The notes under the pieces were generated by a model. The model did not search any database and was not told where the DNA came from. It was given only the letters and a program-made list of their open reading frames with translations. Position numbers and translations under genes: made by a program. Shown piece by piece: positions 47,736 through 60,279 of a stretch of DNA of 64,000 nucleotides (its first letter is position 1; the number at the start of each line of letters is the position of its first letter). Location: the NCBI GenBank assembly GCA_018907035.1, contig JACCIC010000014.1, forward strand, positions 3,776,001-3,840,000. Direction: 5' to 3'. The stretch comes from Sycobia sp. Sy_11 (Eukaryota > Arthropoda > Insecta > Hymenoptera > Epichrysomallidae).

Positions 47736-47736
<1 letters not shown>

Positions 47737-47918
47737 TTTATGCCTTTCATCCCGCATGTACGAACTCGCGTGCGTCGCGACTCTCTCGTCCGCGATGCGC
47801 GCCTCGCGAATCCTCGCGTCGGGGTTTTGCGGGCTGGTGCGCGCGCGAAACCCAATTATTCTAGAAAATAACAGTCGCGCATGTATATATATATATATAT
47901 ACACATACACGTTGTGTG

Positions 47919-48181
47919 CCAAGTGCAAGGAGAAACTGCGCACTTTTCGAGAGAAAGTGTCTCAGAATTGCCGGCTCGGGCGCGCGCACCTGCGTGCATC
48001 GGCAATACAATACGAAGAGGTGGTAATCGGAGCGACCTGCCTTATCGTCCCCGAGAAAGACGGCTCCTTCGAAAATATTCAATTCGTAATCGAGGACCCG
48101 GGACGCCCACTGACTATAGTGAAACCAATGGTAATTTTATTTTTTCAAATAGTCAAAAATTTACGGGACAATCGAGCGTGA
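47919..48181 (+). CDS. Possible coding segment, 85 codons without low complexity
   Basis: After an upstream (TA)n tract the frame becomes varied: KEKLRTFREKVSQNCRLG, then YEEVVIGATCLIVPEKDG, then SFENIQFVIEDPGRPL. It crosses a possible donor, CCAATG|GTAATT (48129-48130), and stops at 48181. No strong acceptor precedes it (GTGTGCCAAG is weak). The region is CpG-rich, where open frames are longer by chance, and the minus strand is open too. No family is recognised. Confidence 0.15.
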
Positions 48182-50342
48182 AATAAGGATATCACCATAG
48201 AATCATACAGTATTCCATATAAATAGATGAAAAAAGCCAAAATCTAGTTATATTGTGTTAATTTTGTTGTTTTGGACTTCGCTTCTCACACATTTCAAAC
48301 GCATCGATGAAGAGTGCAGAGCAAAATTCGATATATCCGTATCAGGTTAATTCAAGAATTATTTCCATTACATTTTGATATAATATTTTACAATTACGTT
48401 ATATTGTCGCTATTGTCTTAGCGCGATAAACTATTATCATCAAAATATTCCGATAGCCTCCCTAGTGTTGGTGTACTTTTTTTTTAAGAAATGATTGCCT
48501 AATTGTCAAACTTAAAACCAATACTTGCTTCTTAAGACCGAGACAAGACAAAGAATCCGATGACAATACTCAATGATATTTCAATTGACAATACTTTTCC
48601 AATACCGATGCAATTCTTTACATCGTCTCGTTTTGTTTTATTATCGATGATGCATAGGCAATGTCTTCTTAGTATATTAAAAAATAAAAAAAGTAAAAAA
48701 CCTCACAAACATTCGTTATCGAACGTTTGAAATTAGCGAAACATTACGCAACAAGTCGCTATCTCGCGTTATTACTTATATTCCCCGCTGATTGCGTTCG
48801 AATGGAGGGCAAATTTCTTTATTAGTCGATCTTGCTGAGGAACAAAAATGCGCCAGGATGAGATTCAATGATTTGGCTCGAATGCGCAGATTTTGAAAAA
48901 TTAATACACAACGTTTATTAGATGCCTAAATAATGGGACTGATGCTTCTGTAGTACATGAAATTCACTTATATGAAATTGCTGTATAAATGTACGTATTG
49001 ACAATCGTTGTTATTATACTGGCTTAAATGCAAACTATTTTGCGAAATAATAAAGTTAACTAGATATACTGCGCTTATCTTTACTCTAAATCCAGTAGAA
49101 TCTGAACGCGGCCCCGCCTCTGAAAATACTCAATAAAACACGTATACAGCCTGTCTCTATATAACGACGAAGGCGTCCGATGTTTTACGATAGCTCCGAT
49201 AAAACCGGACTAATGCAGGATGCCTGGAGCACGATCGAACTTGGAATATTAATGTAAAATCTTGTCGGCACTCAAACGTTGTAACATTTAATTGGATTCG
49301 AGCGCACCGCGACGGCCGATTAGGTTAACATTGATCGAGGGAGGTGACACACTTTTCAGCTCTGAAAAGATCCTTGCCCCCCCCCCCCGCCCCACAACAA
49401 CGATTAATGGGGTATGAAGCTCTTTCGTTCCGAAAATATCGTACTATCGCACTCGTAATTGGTTTATCATTCGGTGGAATGTATTCTTGTAGGGTTTTTG
49501 TTTATTGTTTCTTTGTTTCTTTTGTTTTTTTGTTTTTTTTTTTTTTTACTGCAAACATTCCTTTTCATCTCGGTTCTTGTAGTGTAGAATCCGAGTGAAA
49601 TTTTGACAGACCGTCCATTTTGGAAGATGTCAGGGTTTTGTCGCTCGGTGTCAACGAAAATCATCCAACTGCCCGATCCTTTCCCCCGAAGCCGGCTCAC
49701 AAACACATTAACAGCCCCTGGATCTCGTGCCTAGATACCTGCGGCAACAATTGAACAGACTGCGCAAACCTAAAAATCCATTCACCGCGACGATTTGCCT
49801 ACTTTCGACGATAAAAATTATCTATTCGACGAACTCGCGGACAAATGTAGCGCGACAAATGAATTATACGCCCGGAGACGTTCGCTGCGCATCGGCGAGA
49901 TTAAACTCGATTTTTCGTTTACCGCGGCGACGCGCGTAACAGCCGTGCGCCAGGCGACGCCCACCGGGCTTCAGCAATTTTCCGACGTATGCCGAATGGA
50001 AGAATCCTCGAGGAGGTTCGCGATGATGGGTTTGGCGCGGGGGAGCGGCGGCGGCGGCGGCGGGGGGGGCGGCGAGGGGCAAAAATACCAAAGCCACGTA
50101 GACAATAAGCCCGAGGTGACGTAACTGCCCATCCCCCCACGGCGGTCCACCTGCGAGACCCGCGAAACCCGACGGAGCTGGAATTTCTCTTTCCTCGTCC
50201 TCGTGCACACAATGCCGTGCGTCCCGCCGAGCTCCCAGTACAGAACCGTACGGGCCATAATGCGTCGAGGCGCGACGCGCGTTTTCCAACGCCTCGAAAC
50301 ACCCCGTGGAACGGGAGAAACCAGCGTGATTAAAGGGAAAAA
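48182..50342. other. AT-rich, then CpG-rich non-genic stretch
   Basis: 49.7-50.3 kb is CpG-rich and open on both strands. A plus-strand frame (49795-50124) has GEIKLDFSFTAATRVTAV before a Gly run, but no splice site or domain. Confidence 0.45.
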
Positions 50343-50392
50343 AGAAGAAGAAGAAGAAGAAGAAGAAGAAGAAAAGAAGAAGAGGGGAGGAA
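50343..50392. repeat. (GAA)n array
   Basis: About twelve GAA units then AAGAAG. Polypurine on the plus strand. Confidence 0.93.
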
Positions 50393-50421
50393 AAGAAAAG
50401 TAAGGAAAAAACAGGAGCCAC

Positions 50422-50424
<3 letters not shown>

Positions 50425-50465
<41 letters not shown>

Positions 50466-50532
50466 GCTACTGGTTAACTCGCACGTTACCCGAAAAAAAA
50501 GGAAACAGGAAGCCAATCCGTCGTCGCGGCCG

Positions 50533-50588
<56 letters not shown>
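50425..50588. repeat. Pair of (TA)n arrays
   Basis: Arrays at 50425-50461 and 50536-50588, separated by about 75 bp of GC-richer sequence. Confidence 0.95.
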
Positions 50589-50590
<2 letters not shown>

Positions 50591-50774
50591 AAGAACGGGG
50601 CCACGCACGCAGCACCGAGCGCTTTGCATGATGTTCGCACGCGCCCGCTGCCGACGCTGAATCGCGGTAAGGGTGCCACGCAGGTGCGCGCGCACGTACA
50701 CGCGAACAGCGTACAAGTTATAAAGCAATACCGGTAACGATGCCCGATGGCTCTGACTCGCGCGAGAGATCGTG

Positions 50775-50775
50775 T

Positions 50776-50808
<33 letters not shown>

Positions 50809-50860
50809 CTGCGCACGCACGCACACGCGTGTGCGTGCGCGTGTGGGTGCGTGGGTACGT
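50775..50860. repeat. (TC)n then TG/CG/CA-rich tract
   Basis: TC repeats to 50802, then mixed GTGT, CGCA and GTGC repeats. Confidence 0.88.
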
Positions 50861-51187
50861 GTGTCGCGTTTATTACATATTTAGCTACCGTAATGTACGT
50901 GAGAAGCGATCCGGAAGAGCGGACTTGGACGAAAGTTGGGTTCTTCGCGACGGGATAGAGCGCGGCTTCGTATTGGTATGACAATGGCTCTTTGGGGTAT
51001 TTTTTTTCTCATGATGATTCGTATATACTATACACACACATCGGAGTCGAGGTATATAGGTATTTTTTTTTTTTTTTTATACGCGTACCCTGCATTGTAT
51101 TAGGAAAATTCGACGAAAGGGAGAGATGAAAAATGCTAGGAAGAAGTTCGAGATGGTTTACTGTCGTTGGGGCAGATATGGTTCAAC

Positions 51188-51210
51188 TTTTTTTTTTTTT
51201 TTTTTTTTTT
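51188..51210. repeat. T23 run
   Basis: A shorter T18 run lies at about 51063-51079. Confidence 0.92.
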
Positions 51211-51669
51211 GTTTTAGTCTAAAATCGTAACAATATTATATCGGTAGACAGGATCGTTTATGGCGCGGTGATCCCTGAAAACGTAGCTCCTCGACCTCGT
51301 AGGCGCTGTTTCTACGCTCTTCCATATTATTTAGGTCTGGTACGTTTTTTTTTTGTTACCCCCACAGCGTTTCCGATTCGAAACCATGCGGGAGGCCTGA
51401 AAAACCCAATTGTAAGAGATAAGCGGGATAAAATCCGAAGAAGCAATTCGGGGATATTTGGCCTATTTATTTTTATTATCACGCCTATTTATTTTTTAGA
51501 TGATTACATTTTTTTTTTTTGATAAAATCTTAAGATCTAATGCTCTATTCATTAAAAATCTCTTTCCACCCGCTATGATCACGTCAGTTCTCCGCAGATC
51601 AGTTGATCTATATTTTAATGTAAATCTTACACGACAAGCGATCTGCCATAAAATAATCAAAATACAATA

Positions 51670-51671
<2 letters not shown>

Positions 51672-51719
<48 letters not shown>
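51672..51719. repeat. (TA)24 array
   Basis: Pure TA repeats. Confidence 0.96.
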
Positions 51720-51722
<3 letters not shown>

Positions 51723-53246
51723 GTAACACGTATACTTTGCAATTTATTATTACAATGATCCTACGACTTCTACATTAAGAAAGAGGTCAACTTGATTCTG
51801 TGTCGCCGCCGTATTATCACGACGCGCGAAAGATGCGAGACTTAAATTCAGGATTGGATTTTTTCAATAATAATTTGAATATTTAACAATAATAATAGGT
51901 CATAAGTTAATTTAAATTTCTAACGGGTGAAAATTTCCGTTAAATCGTTTCACGTATACTGGCGTAGCGTTATTATGACACTGAGTACGAGTTATTATGA
52001 TCATCTATAAGCCTCGGAAACGAAGGTTCATTAGTGCAAGATCGATCTGATCGATCGTGAGGCCCTGTGATAATCAACATCATCGAGAATTACCGAGCGA
52101 GAAATGAATTATACACCAGTATTTATCTATACATGATGTGTAAATCGCGCCACTTCCACGTTGAGCTGGCACAGATCTGTATCATTATATATATATAGTA
52201 CGACGGCTTGATCTATACCGGTGTACAATTTACACGATAATTGGAAGGAGTTTCTGAGCATAAAAGTTGCAGTATTAAATAAAAGTATATTACTAAATAA
52301 ATTATGAAAAATAAAGCGAACGCTATTTTATCCATTGTTATTTAAAGCATCAAATTCGGTCAAAATCTCTGATTTGGTTATGCATTATTTTACAGTTTTA
52401 GAACGGATATTATCCAGATCGCGATTAACTTCGAAATATAAGCCCTGCAAATTTTTAATACAACATATCACCCTCCCATTTGCAAAATATGACACTATAG
52501 ATATTATGACGATACTATACGCAATTATCATATATTACGTATACTAACTTCCTCATTAAAGAGAACCTCTATACTGCGAGCGCCATAATAAGCGCCCTAT
52601 AAGTGTAGGTAGGCAAGTACTATGGAGTTCGGAATGGGATAGAGCTTTATAGATCTTGTAACATTGTACGACTGTTTGTCGAGGGCGCGCTTTTTGGGGT
52701 AAAATCAGAGAATCGCGACTCGCCGTAACCCGTTCCCGCCACTCGGCCGAACGAATGGTATCTCTTTTAGGCGAGAAAACTGAACGTTACCGCAGTGATT
52801 TTTGTCGCAGATATACAAATTAAGGTCGACAAGCCACCTATACGCATATCTATTAGTTTCGCTTTTGCAGCCGAGTTTGCAAACTGACAGTACTTTGATT
52901 TGATTTTGGCAAATTCATACCTATAACGTAGTTCCTAACTCCGGTTCCCATAACCATCGATAGGGCTTCGCCAAAACTATGGGGAACCTGTCAAGAACTC
53001 TCCCTCGCGTGCTTTAACCATTATTTACCATTTTATTAATAACCAATTTGTATGCTTTTCAGTATTCGCATGCGATTTGTATGCGTATAATAAAAATATC
53101 ACATATTCGATGAGGATAACATTTATGTGAGTTACGTCAAAAGGTGTCATAGTAATTATTCTACTTTTAATGTCTTTGTTCATCGTGGGCGATAAAGTTC
53201 TCCCTTGTATCGATTGAAACATAGATTTTCTTCATACATATACACA

Positions 53247-53251
<5 letters not shown>

Positions 53252-53293
<42 letters not shown>
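53252..53293. repeat. (TA)21 array
   Basis: Pure TA repeats. Confidence 0.95.
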
Positions 53294-53295
<2 letters not shown>

Positions 53296-53411
53296 TTTCA
53301 GAAAATCCAAATAATATTTCTTCGACAATTATTGCATCCAACAGATGTTACTGTATTATACGTATATATGATTAGAAAGTGCGCGCAAGTTTTTAGAACG
53401 AATCGCTTATT

Positions 53412-53414
<3 letters not shown>

Positions 53415-53463
<49 letters not shown>
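53415..53463. repeat. (TA)24 array
   Basis: Pure TA repeats. Confidence 0.95.
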
Positions 53464-53465
<2 letters not shown>

Positions 53466-53626
53466 GCGTATTTAATCTCGCGAAACATCTGCCAAGGCTA
53501 TACTGCCGGGACATATAATATCCTCGCGTTCAGGCTGCACTCCTATTCTATTTACCTATATATTATGTATATTATATTATCTGCAAAAATACTCGCAAGT
53601 ATTGCAAGCAATATTAACTTTTATAC

Positions 53627-53671
53627 GTATCTATCTATCTATCTATATAGATATATATATATATAGATACC
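53627..53671. repeat. (TATC)n and palindromic (TA)n
   Basis: Three to four ATCT units, then TA repeats ending TATAGATA, which pairs with the start. Confidence 0.88.
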
Positions 53672-54126
53672 TTTTCCGGGTAATTTGCATAATTCTTTCG
53701 AGTTCGTTTTAATGCTGATTATGCGTACACGAATAAGAACATGTATCGACATAATCTGCGCCTTACGCATATATACGTTATCGTAAAAGCTTGAAAGTGC
53801 GCCTATCGGAGAGGTTAATTTGGTCGAATCTACAATTTTCGACTACAATGATATCAATAACTGTCTTACATTTATTAGACGAAACGGTAAAATCAAGGGA
53901 TATGAGAAAATTTTGTATATGGAATTTTAGGTAAACCCCCTTACTATCAAAAAGGGAGTCCATCAGTGGCCAGTTTATAGGCATTAATTATATTAAGCTT
54001 ACATATTAAACATCCCAAAAATGTATTTTTGTTAATATTATATTGAATGAAAAATTTCATTCTTTATGTTCTTTCGATATATCTAGATATATACTAAAAA
54101 GAACATGACTGTTACCAAGTAAATAT

Positions 54127-54299
54127 TATCTTGTTTTGTACCAAGTAAACTATTTTCTTAAATTGTAAAAGTATCTGCTTAAATAAAGGAAGTCTTTACT
54201 TGATGCAAGAATAGTCCTTTGAATTCCAACCAGGTCGTTTTAAACTAGCGAGTATTTTCTTAATTTAAGAAAATAATTTACTTGATATAAAACAAATAA
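54127..54299. mobile_element. Foldback element with repeated 38-bp arms
   Basis: The left arm (54127-54164) contains CAAGTAAACTATTTTCTTAA. The right arm (54262-54299), read in reverse complement, contains CAAGTAAATTATTTTCTTAA; the arms match over about 38 bp with four or five differences. A third, weaker copy in the right-hand orientation lies inside, around CTTAAATAAAGGAAGTCTTT (54179-54205). A partial direct copy of the left arm begins just outside at about 54114 (ACCAAGTAAATATTATCTTG). The right arm overlaps an odd-length palindrome, TATTTTCTTAA T TTAAGAAAATA (about 54253-54275). No coding capacity. It looks like a small foldback or MITE-type element whose arms have multiplied. Confidence 0.7.
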
Positions 54300-54644
54300 A
54301 TATTTATTTTTTATATAATTATTATTAATAAATACTTTTCAAATAAATTTTATATAATTTTTTACACTTGGCGCATGTAGGGTGCGATGGAACGCGTATG
54401 GGTTACTTGCTGTACGATGCGTGCTCGAACCGCAAATATACACGCGGGCATCGATCAAACGCACAGCACGAGAACTCTATAGGCCGCGGTGCGTTATGCT
54501 GCTTTTGCCTGCTGTCACCGGGATAATGCGGTGGCCGCGGCGGCGGTGACGGCGGCAGCAGGAGCAGCAGGAGAGCCGAGCCGGTATTCTCCTTTATTCG
54601 AATGTATAGCGAGAGAGACAGGGACGGAAATAGAGACAGAGACG

Positions 54645-54649
<5 letters not shown>

Positions 54650-54697
<48 letters not shown>
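54650..54697. repeat. (GA)24 array
   Basis: Preceded by GAGACAGAGACGGAGACA units and set in CpG-rich DNA. Confidence 0.95.
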
Positions 54698-54700
<3 letters not shown>

Positions 54701-55088
54701 GTGGGAGGGGGGAGAGGAGGAGGAAACGGGGACACGCGTGCGTCACGAAGAAGAGTTGGAAGGAAGCGAGGGGTTGCGGGGGGGGCGGGATTTATCGGGA
54801 CAGATCGAGCGCGCGCGCCACGCGGAAGGAGGCGCGCGTATATAGTACACAAGCGCGGGAAAGGAATTTTGGCCTTTGACACGGTTATTCGAAGGGCTTA
54901 GAGTATAACGAGATAGGCGTATGGGGAAGAGTGTGAGCGAGTACGAATGATAATTCGTTAATTTTCGGACGATGGCACGCGCATCGAACCTTTGTGAATT
55001 TACGGGGCACGCGATAAGTTAAAAAGTTCAGATTTTTTTTTTTGCGACGAGCGCGTTAGATTATTTGTTTTTCATTTTTGATAACAAA

Positions 55089-55283
55089 ATGAAACGATGC
55101 ATCGTTCAATATACTGCTCATCCCTACAGCTGTACGGAATTGGGCGACGATTCGGGCCGTTTGCGGATTCTAGTCCGCGAAAAAGTTCCGGTCTTCCAGA
55201 TTTCGATACCTTCGAGCGAAGTGCAACGTGTCCCGATCAGAGCATTCTGCATCGACCAAAGCAGGCGACAGTCAGTAGGGTGA
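55089..55283 (+). CDS. Possible small open frame, 64 codons
   Basis: ATG in context AACAAAATGA. The peptide includes CIVQYTAHPYSCTELGDDSG, then REKVPVFQISIPSSEVQ. It is varied in composition but overlaps a second plus-strand frame and a minus-strand frame of similar length. No splice site, no domain. Probably chance. Confidence 0.1.
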   Translation: MKRCIVQYTAHPYSCTELGDDSGRLRILVREKVPVFQISIPSSEVQRVPIRAFCIDQSRRQSVG

Positions 55284-57441
55284 AGGTTTCCAGGGTGGGG
55301 GGGGGGGGCTTTGACACAATAATAATGAACATGTGGCCCAGCATTGTTCGCGATGAAAAATCCTTGTCTCGTGCCCGCTCTCCCGTTCTAACCGGTTTCT
55401 CGCAATGCTCGTTGTTTCAGACGCATCGATTGCCTTCAGTATGACGATACGATTCACATTATTCGTTGCACTATGAACTATCGTAATAGATCCACCTTGC
55501 GTCTCCATTATAACAATTCGATGCAAAAAGGAGCTGGTTTTGTGGATCTGACGAATAAAAATGTCGAGCTCTAAAGACGAACTTCAACGTTTCTCGACGT
55601 CAGTTCCTGCAGCACACCCTATTTCCAAACTTTTGAAACATGCCCGATTGGAAATAAAAAATGGCTTGGCGCGATAATACCAACGATGTAGCAAGAATTT
55701 ATTACGTTTGACGCGGATTTTCATGAAGGAATACTTGCAGCTCTTCATTCCTTAACCGTTTTGATTGGCCCGGACGCTTTTTGTTTTCGAGATCAGAATC
55801 GTCATTTTTCAAGCATTCGAAAATACGCATTTCTCATTAATTTAAACCAATAAATTAAAAGATCACGAATAAGGTGTTTTTTTTTAGCACAAACTCTACC
55901 TTTTTAAAGCATGAAAGCAAATTTATGCACTCGCTTTGACAGATCACATTCAATGGATTTTTTTGGCGGTTTTTAAACAAATGCAGCCGTTATTTTTTAA
56001 ATTGCTGATCCGACATCTATATGCATCATCAGAAATACAGCTTCGATTTGTGAACAAAATGCAATTGAAGTATGGAGAAAAACTTATTGCTTTTTTATCA
56101 TTTAATAGAATTGATAGTGGAAAACGATTCATTTGCATTCTAAAAATACGACAATAACAACTACCTATGAGAAGAATATTAAAACAATTTGGATCATTAT
56201 TTATATTAATTTAATGAACATAATATTAGAGTCCACTTAACAATTTCAGATGCAGTCGATAGTTTCGTTATTAATTGATGAGGATTGTTAATTTTCATCC
56301 ACCTACTTCAAACTCCAATAACTTTACAATTTCTGTTTCTGTGCAGTTTAAAATTTATATCCAATAATAAGTATTTTCGAGGATGGCCTTACTAAACCTG
56401 AAATCTAAAAATCATCCTTTCCTACTGTATTTTTGAATTTAAATAAGCAAATTGAATTTTTAAAAATTTAATAGCAATTGTGAATATTATACTACTTTTT
56501 AGAGAAGGCTGAAAAGTCAAACACTTTATTAGATTGTCCAGTTAATAAATTTATACCATTCTAGCATCACGTTCTATTTGCATTATTGACGTGCTATAAA
56601 TAAACATTATACTGATTAGGAAACCGATGGGGTTATCTGAAAAAATAACTTTTGACTTTGAAAAACGATAAAAATTGTGTAAAACATCAGAAAGAACAAA
56701 AATGGAATTTTCCTATTTTTTCAAGATCGGGCAGATGAATGCCCCCCAATGAAGAAAATCGTAATCGGTAAAAACCGAATTTCATTGTCTTTTGTGAAAA
56801 GTGCTTCGTAATCTTGAAAGTTTTTACAGAAATTAAATACTGCGAATAAGGAAGATCTGACAATGAATGAAAATATATTTTTCTTCTTTCTCTCATGTTG
56901 TCGGCTATATTTATTTATCAGTATTTACCAACCAAAAGAATCTTTTTTCAGATACATTTGTAAGATTGGAGTAGATACTGCTATATTTTGTTTTTAATAG
57001 GAATAAGCTTTCTAAACCCTTAATGATAAGAGATCTATCTAAACATACGAATTTATTCGGATATTTTTGGCCAGAGTTTTTCTGATTTCAGCTTTCTTTA
57101 AAATCTGTTCCTTATGCCGTAAATGGCGAATTCAAAAAAAAAAATTCGACAAAGATCGAATTTTTTATTTAAATTTAAAACTACAGTAGAAAGAATATAT
57201 CTTTTGGAATTATATTTGTTTCAGCATCATAAAGACTTCTCTCGAGACTATAATTATATCTGAATTTTCAGTTTTATAGATATATTGAAATAAACATTAT
57301 CGGAGTCTTGAATTTAAGGGAGTTGTATAATTAAAGGTATCGATTAAAATGCTCTAATAAAGGCCATTATTATTTTTACTTAAAAAGCAAGTAAGCTAAT
57401 TTTTGTACTGTAATTATCAATTGGTAAATATTTCATACTAG

Positions 57442-57446
<5 letters not shown>

Positions 57447-57482
<36 letters not shown>

Positions 57483-57546
57483 TACATACATACATACATA
57501 CATACATAGTTACATACATACATACATACATATATACATACATAAT
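57447..57546. repeat. (TA)n-(CATA)n compound array
   Basis: TA repeats, then about 14 CATA units with one GTTA break. Confidence 0.95.
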
Positions 57547-57678
57547 AATTCATTGCCTTAAAAATTGAGTTTTGACATGCGCAGAATCAGCGTAAATACC
57601 TATTATCAAAAGACGCACGTGCATACGCCAATTTTTCTCTTTTCTAGGTATGATGTGTGTGTTTGTGTGTGTATGACT

Positions 57679-57679
<1 letters not shown>

Positions 57680-57744
<65 letters not shown>

Positions 57745-57755
57745 TATATATATAT
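57680..57755. repeat. (TA)n array, 76 bp, one slip
   Basis: One phase slip (ATAATA) at about 57736. Preceded by a (TG)n tract. Confidence 0.95.
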
Positions 57756-58087
57756 TTAATCAATCTCTATAAATTTACGATCCCGACTGCCGGCCAGTAA
57801 ATTAAGAAGAATTTAGAAAGCAATGTTTTAGTTCGCGGACTTGCGTCAGCACACGGCACCCGATCGATTCGTTTCGCAGGCGCGCAGGAACACACACACG
57901 CGCATTTATTTATTATAGTCCAGGACCTCATACATTCGGCGAAATCCAAATTTTCGGTCATTAATCGTCGGTCAGGCACGAGCCAACGAATCCGCGCAGC
58001 GGCCGTTAAATCGGAGCTACTCTTAAAATTATTATTAACACTGCCGACAGGACGAACCTGGTGCGAATATATCTACGTAAAGAAAAA

Positions 58088-58114
58088 GTCTCTCTCTCTC
58101 TCTCTCTCTCTCTC
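58088..58114. repeat. (TC)13 array
   Basis: Complementary to the (GA)n at 58245-58289. Confidence 0.95.
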
Positions 58115-58240
58115 GTTCTCTCTCGTCCTCCCGCTCTTCTCTCTGGCAGGACGACGCATCGGGTCGCCCTCCCCCCCGCTCGAGCAGGCGAGGCGCGTCG
58201 CCGGCCGCGTGTGAAAGAAGACGATGTAATAAAGGAGGCA

Positions 58241-58244
<4 letters not shown>

Positions 58245-58289
<45 letters not shown>
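58245..58289. repeat. (GA)22 array
   Basis: Purine-rich on the plus strand; could pair with the (TC)n 130 bp upstream. Confidence 0.95.
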
Positions 58290-58292
<3 letters not shown>

Positions 58293-58555
58293 GCGTCCCG
58301 CATTATATCGGGCGGCGCGGCGCTCGACGAAAGCGTCCGCCGCGGCCGCAGCATCTCTCACTCTCCATCTCGATATTGCGTGACCCACTTAGGAAACGGG
58401 ACGCGACTGCACGACGGTACGGATAAGAGGAGGACGGAGGACGGAGGGGGTACCTTATACACGTACGCCCCTGGACGACGATGTCCCCGTTGATGGTTTA
58501 TGTAGAATTCGTCGCTGTTCGATCGTGTTTTAACGTCGTGTCGCCGCGGCGGATT

Positions 58556-58557
<2 letters not shown>

Positions 58558-58590
<33 letters not shown>
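58558..58590. repeat. (TC)16 array
   Basis: Third dinucleotide polypyrimidine/polypurine tract within 500 bp. Confidence 0.95.
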
Positions 58591-58593
<3 letters not shown>

Positions 58594-58779
58594 CGTCTAT
58601 TTCATTAATGTGTTTTTTTCTCCTCCTTTTTTTTCCTTCTCTAATTATCGGCCGAAGGGGGCCGAAGCGGACCGAATTCATGATCGTCGGTACAAACAGA
58701 CGGCGCGGAACTACTCGTTGGGAAAATTTCACGAATTAATTTTGCCATTATTCCGAAGTATTATGTTACCATAGATCGA

Positions 58780-58780
<1 letters not shown>

Positions 58781-58836
<56 letters not shown>

Positions 58837-58840
58837 CACG
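58781..58840. repeat. (TG)n-(CG)n array
   Basis: About 24 TG units followed by a short CG run. Confidence 0.95.
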
Positions 58841-59571
58841 TCATTCCATGATTGGAGGAAATGATGCACGGGGAATTCTTTTTTTTTCTCTTTAATACAT
58901 GAACAGGTGGTCGGGCATATCTGCAAATAAAGACTAGTTATTCGCAATTATATATGCGTGTGCGTTTTCCAATTTGCAACCTTTGTTTTTTTTTTTTTTT
59001 TTTTGGAAAATTTACATGAATTCGTTTACTTTTTTTATCATACAGATGTATCTATGTGTGCGAAAACTGAGCATCGAAAATTCCACAAGTCCATCCTTCG
59101 CTTCGCACCATGGAAGGTCGGAAAGAGAGAGGGGGGGGGGGAAGACAGTGCCCGAGAAAGAGAGAAATATATTGAAAATCCAAAGCCCTTTCTCCTCGAG
59201 TTGCCGGAGAAAAAAATGAAGCGACCCGACGAAAGTAAAGCACGGACAGTAAAAATTCCATATATATATATATATACGTATATAGCGAGAGGGGGGGGGC
59301 TACTCGATTCTCCTCAGCCGATTATAAAAAAGGAAAGTCCTGGAGGCAGGCGCGCGGCGCCAACGATCGCGCAGTCCCCGCGTCGACGATTAAAATAAAA
59401 AACATCCAAACTTCGAATGCATGGATAATCCGTCTCACGCTTCCTCGCCCCACCCCCCCTACTGCGTGACCTATAATACACCAACTAGAACAGGTGCTTT
59501 ATATGCGTATTAAATCCTGGACTACAGGTATATATACAACTACATGTAAGTGTACATATGTAAGCTAAATT

Positions 59572-59574
<3 letters not shown>

Positions 59575-59623
<49 letters not shown>
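59575..59623. repeat. (TA)24 array
   Basis: Pure TA repeats. Confidence 0.95.
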
Positions 59624-59625
<2 letters not shown>

Positions 59626-59871
59626 TATATCCATACAAGGTATACATATATCCATATATACATAATGCCTCGTATAATGCGCTGTAAGAAAACTGTGTAT
59701 GTGTATTATATGAGTTTGTATAATAGGACGCACACCCGCGCGCTGATGAGAAAAACGACGATGGAAAACCTCGCTATGAGCTGTATAATATTATATATAT
59801 AATACATCAGTCGCCATCGAGTCTATACAGCGCTACGCGCGCCGTCGCATAATACAACGTCGATTTCACAC

Positions 59872-59872
<1 letters not shown>

Positions 59873-59904
<32 letters not shown>
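59873..59904. repeat. (TA)16 array
   Basis: Pure TA repeats. Confidence 0.95.
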
Positions 59905-59905
<1 letters not shown>

Positions 59906-59989
59906 GCCATTCTCGCGACTCTTGCTTTCTTGCCACGAATGGTAAATAGCGCAAAACCGAAAAATCAGCGGCTGCTTGCTGGCCGGGGG

Positions 59990-60019
59990 AGGGAGGGAGG
60001 AGGAGGAGGAGGAGGAGGA
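59990..60019. repeat. (GGA)n array
   Basis: GGGA then GGA repeats, G-rich on the plus strand. Confidence 0.92.
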
Positions 60020-60240
60020 CAGACTATATACACGTATAATATAGCGAGGCAAGAGAGCAAAGCCGCGCACTTTCGTTCCGCGGCCGCGCGCCCCGGCCGT
60101 ATAGATGGGATTATAGTGGCGGGCGCTCTCGCGGAGGAGGCCATTACAGTTCCGTTCTGAATCGTCCTGGGAAAAACGCGCGCCGCCGCGCCGCCGGGGT
60201 GGCTATTAATAGGCTATTCCATGGAGCGCTCCGAGAGCGC

Positions 60241-60242
<2 letters not shown>

Positions 60243-60277
<35 letters not shown>
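60243..60277. repeat. (TA)17 array
   Basis: Pure TA repeats. Confidence 0.95.

Positions 60278-60279
<2 letters not shown>

Larger units (their letters stand above)
50861..54126. other. Mostly AT-rich non-genic stretch
   Basis: 52.6-53.0 kb is complex but closed in all frames I checked. Otherwise arrays and T runs. Confidence 0.45.
54300..57446. other. CpG/GA-rich patch then AT-rich desert
   Basis: 54.4-55.5 kb is CpG-rich with (GA)n and a G10 run at about 55300-55309. 55.6-57.4 kb is AT-rich with no feature. Confidence 0.5.

Noticed and set aside
50203..50403. Poly-Glu/Lys C-terminus near 50.35 kb
   Set aside because: It is the (GAA)n array in frame; nothing upstream is recognisable as a protein.
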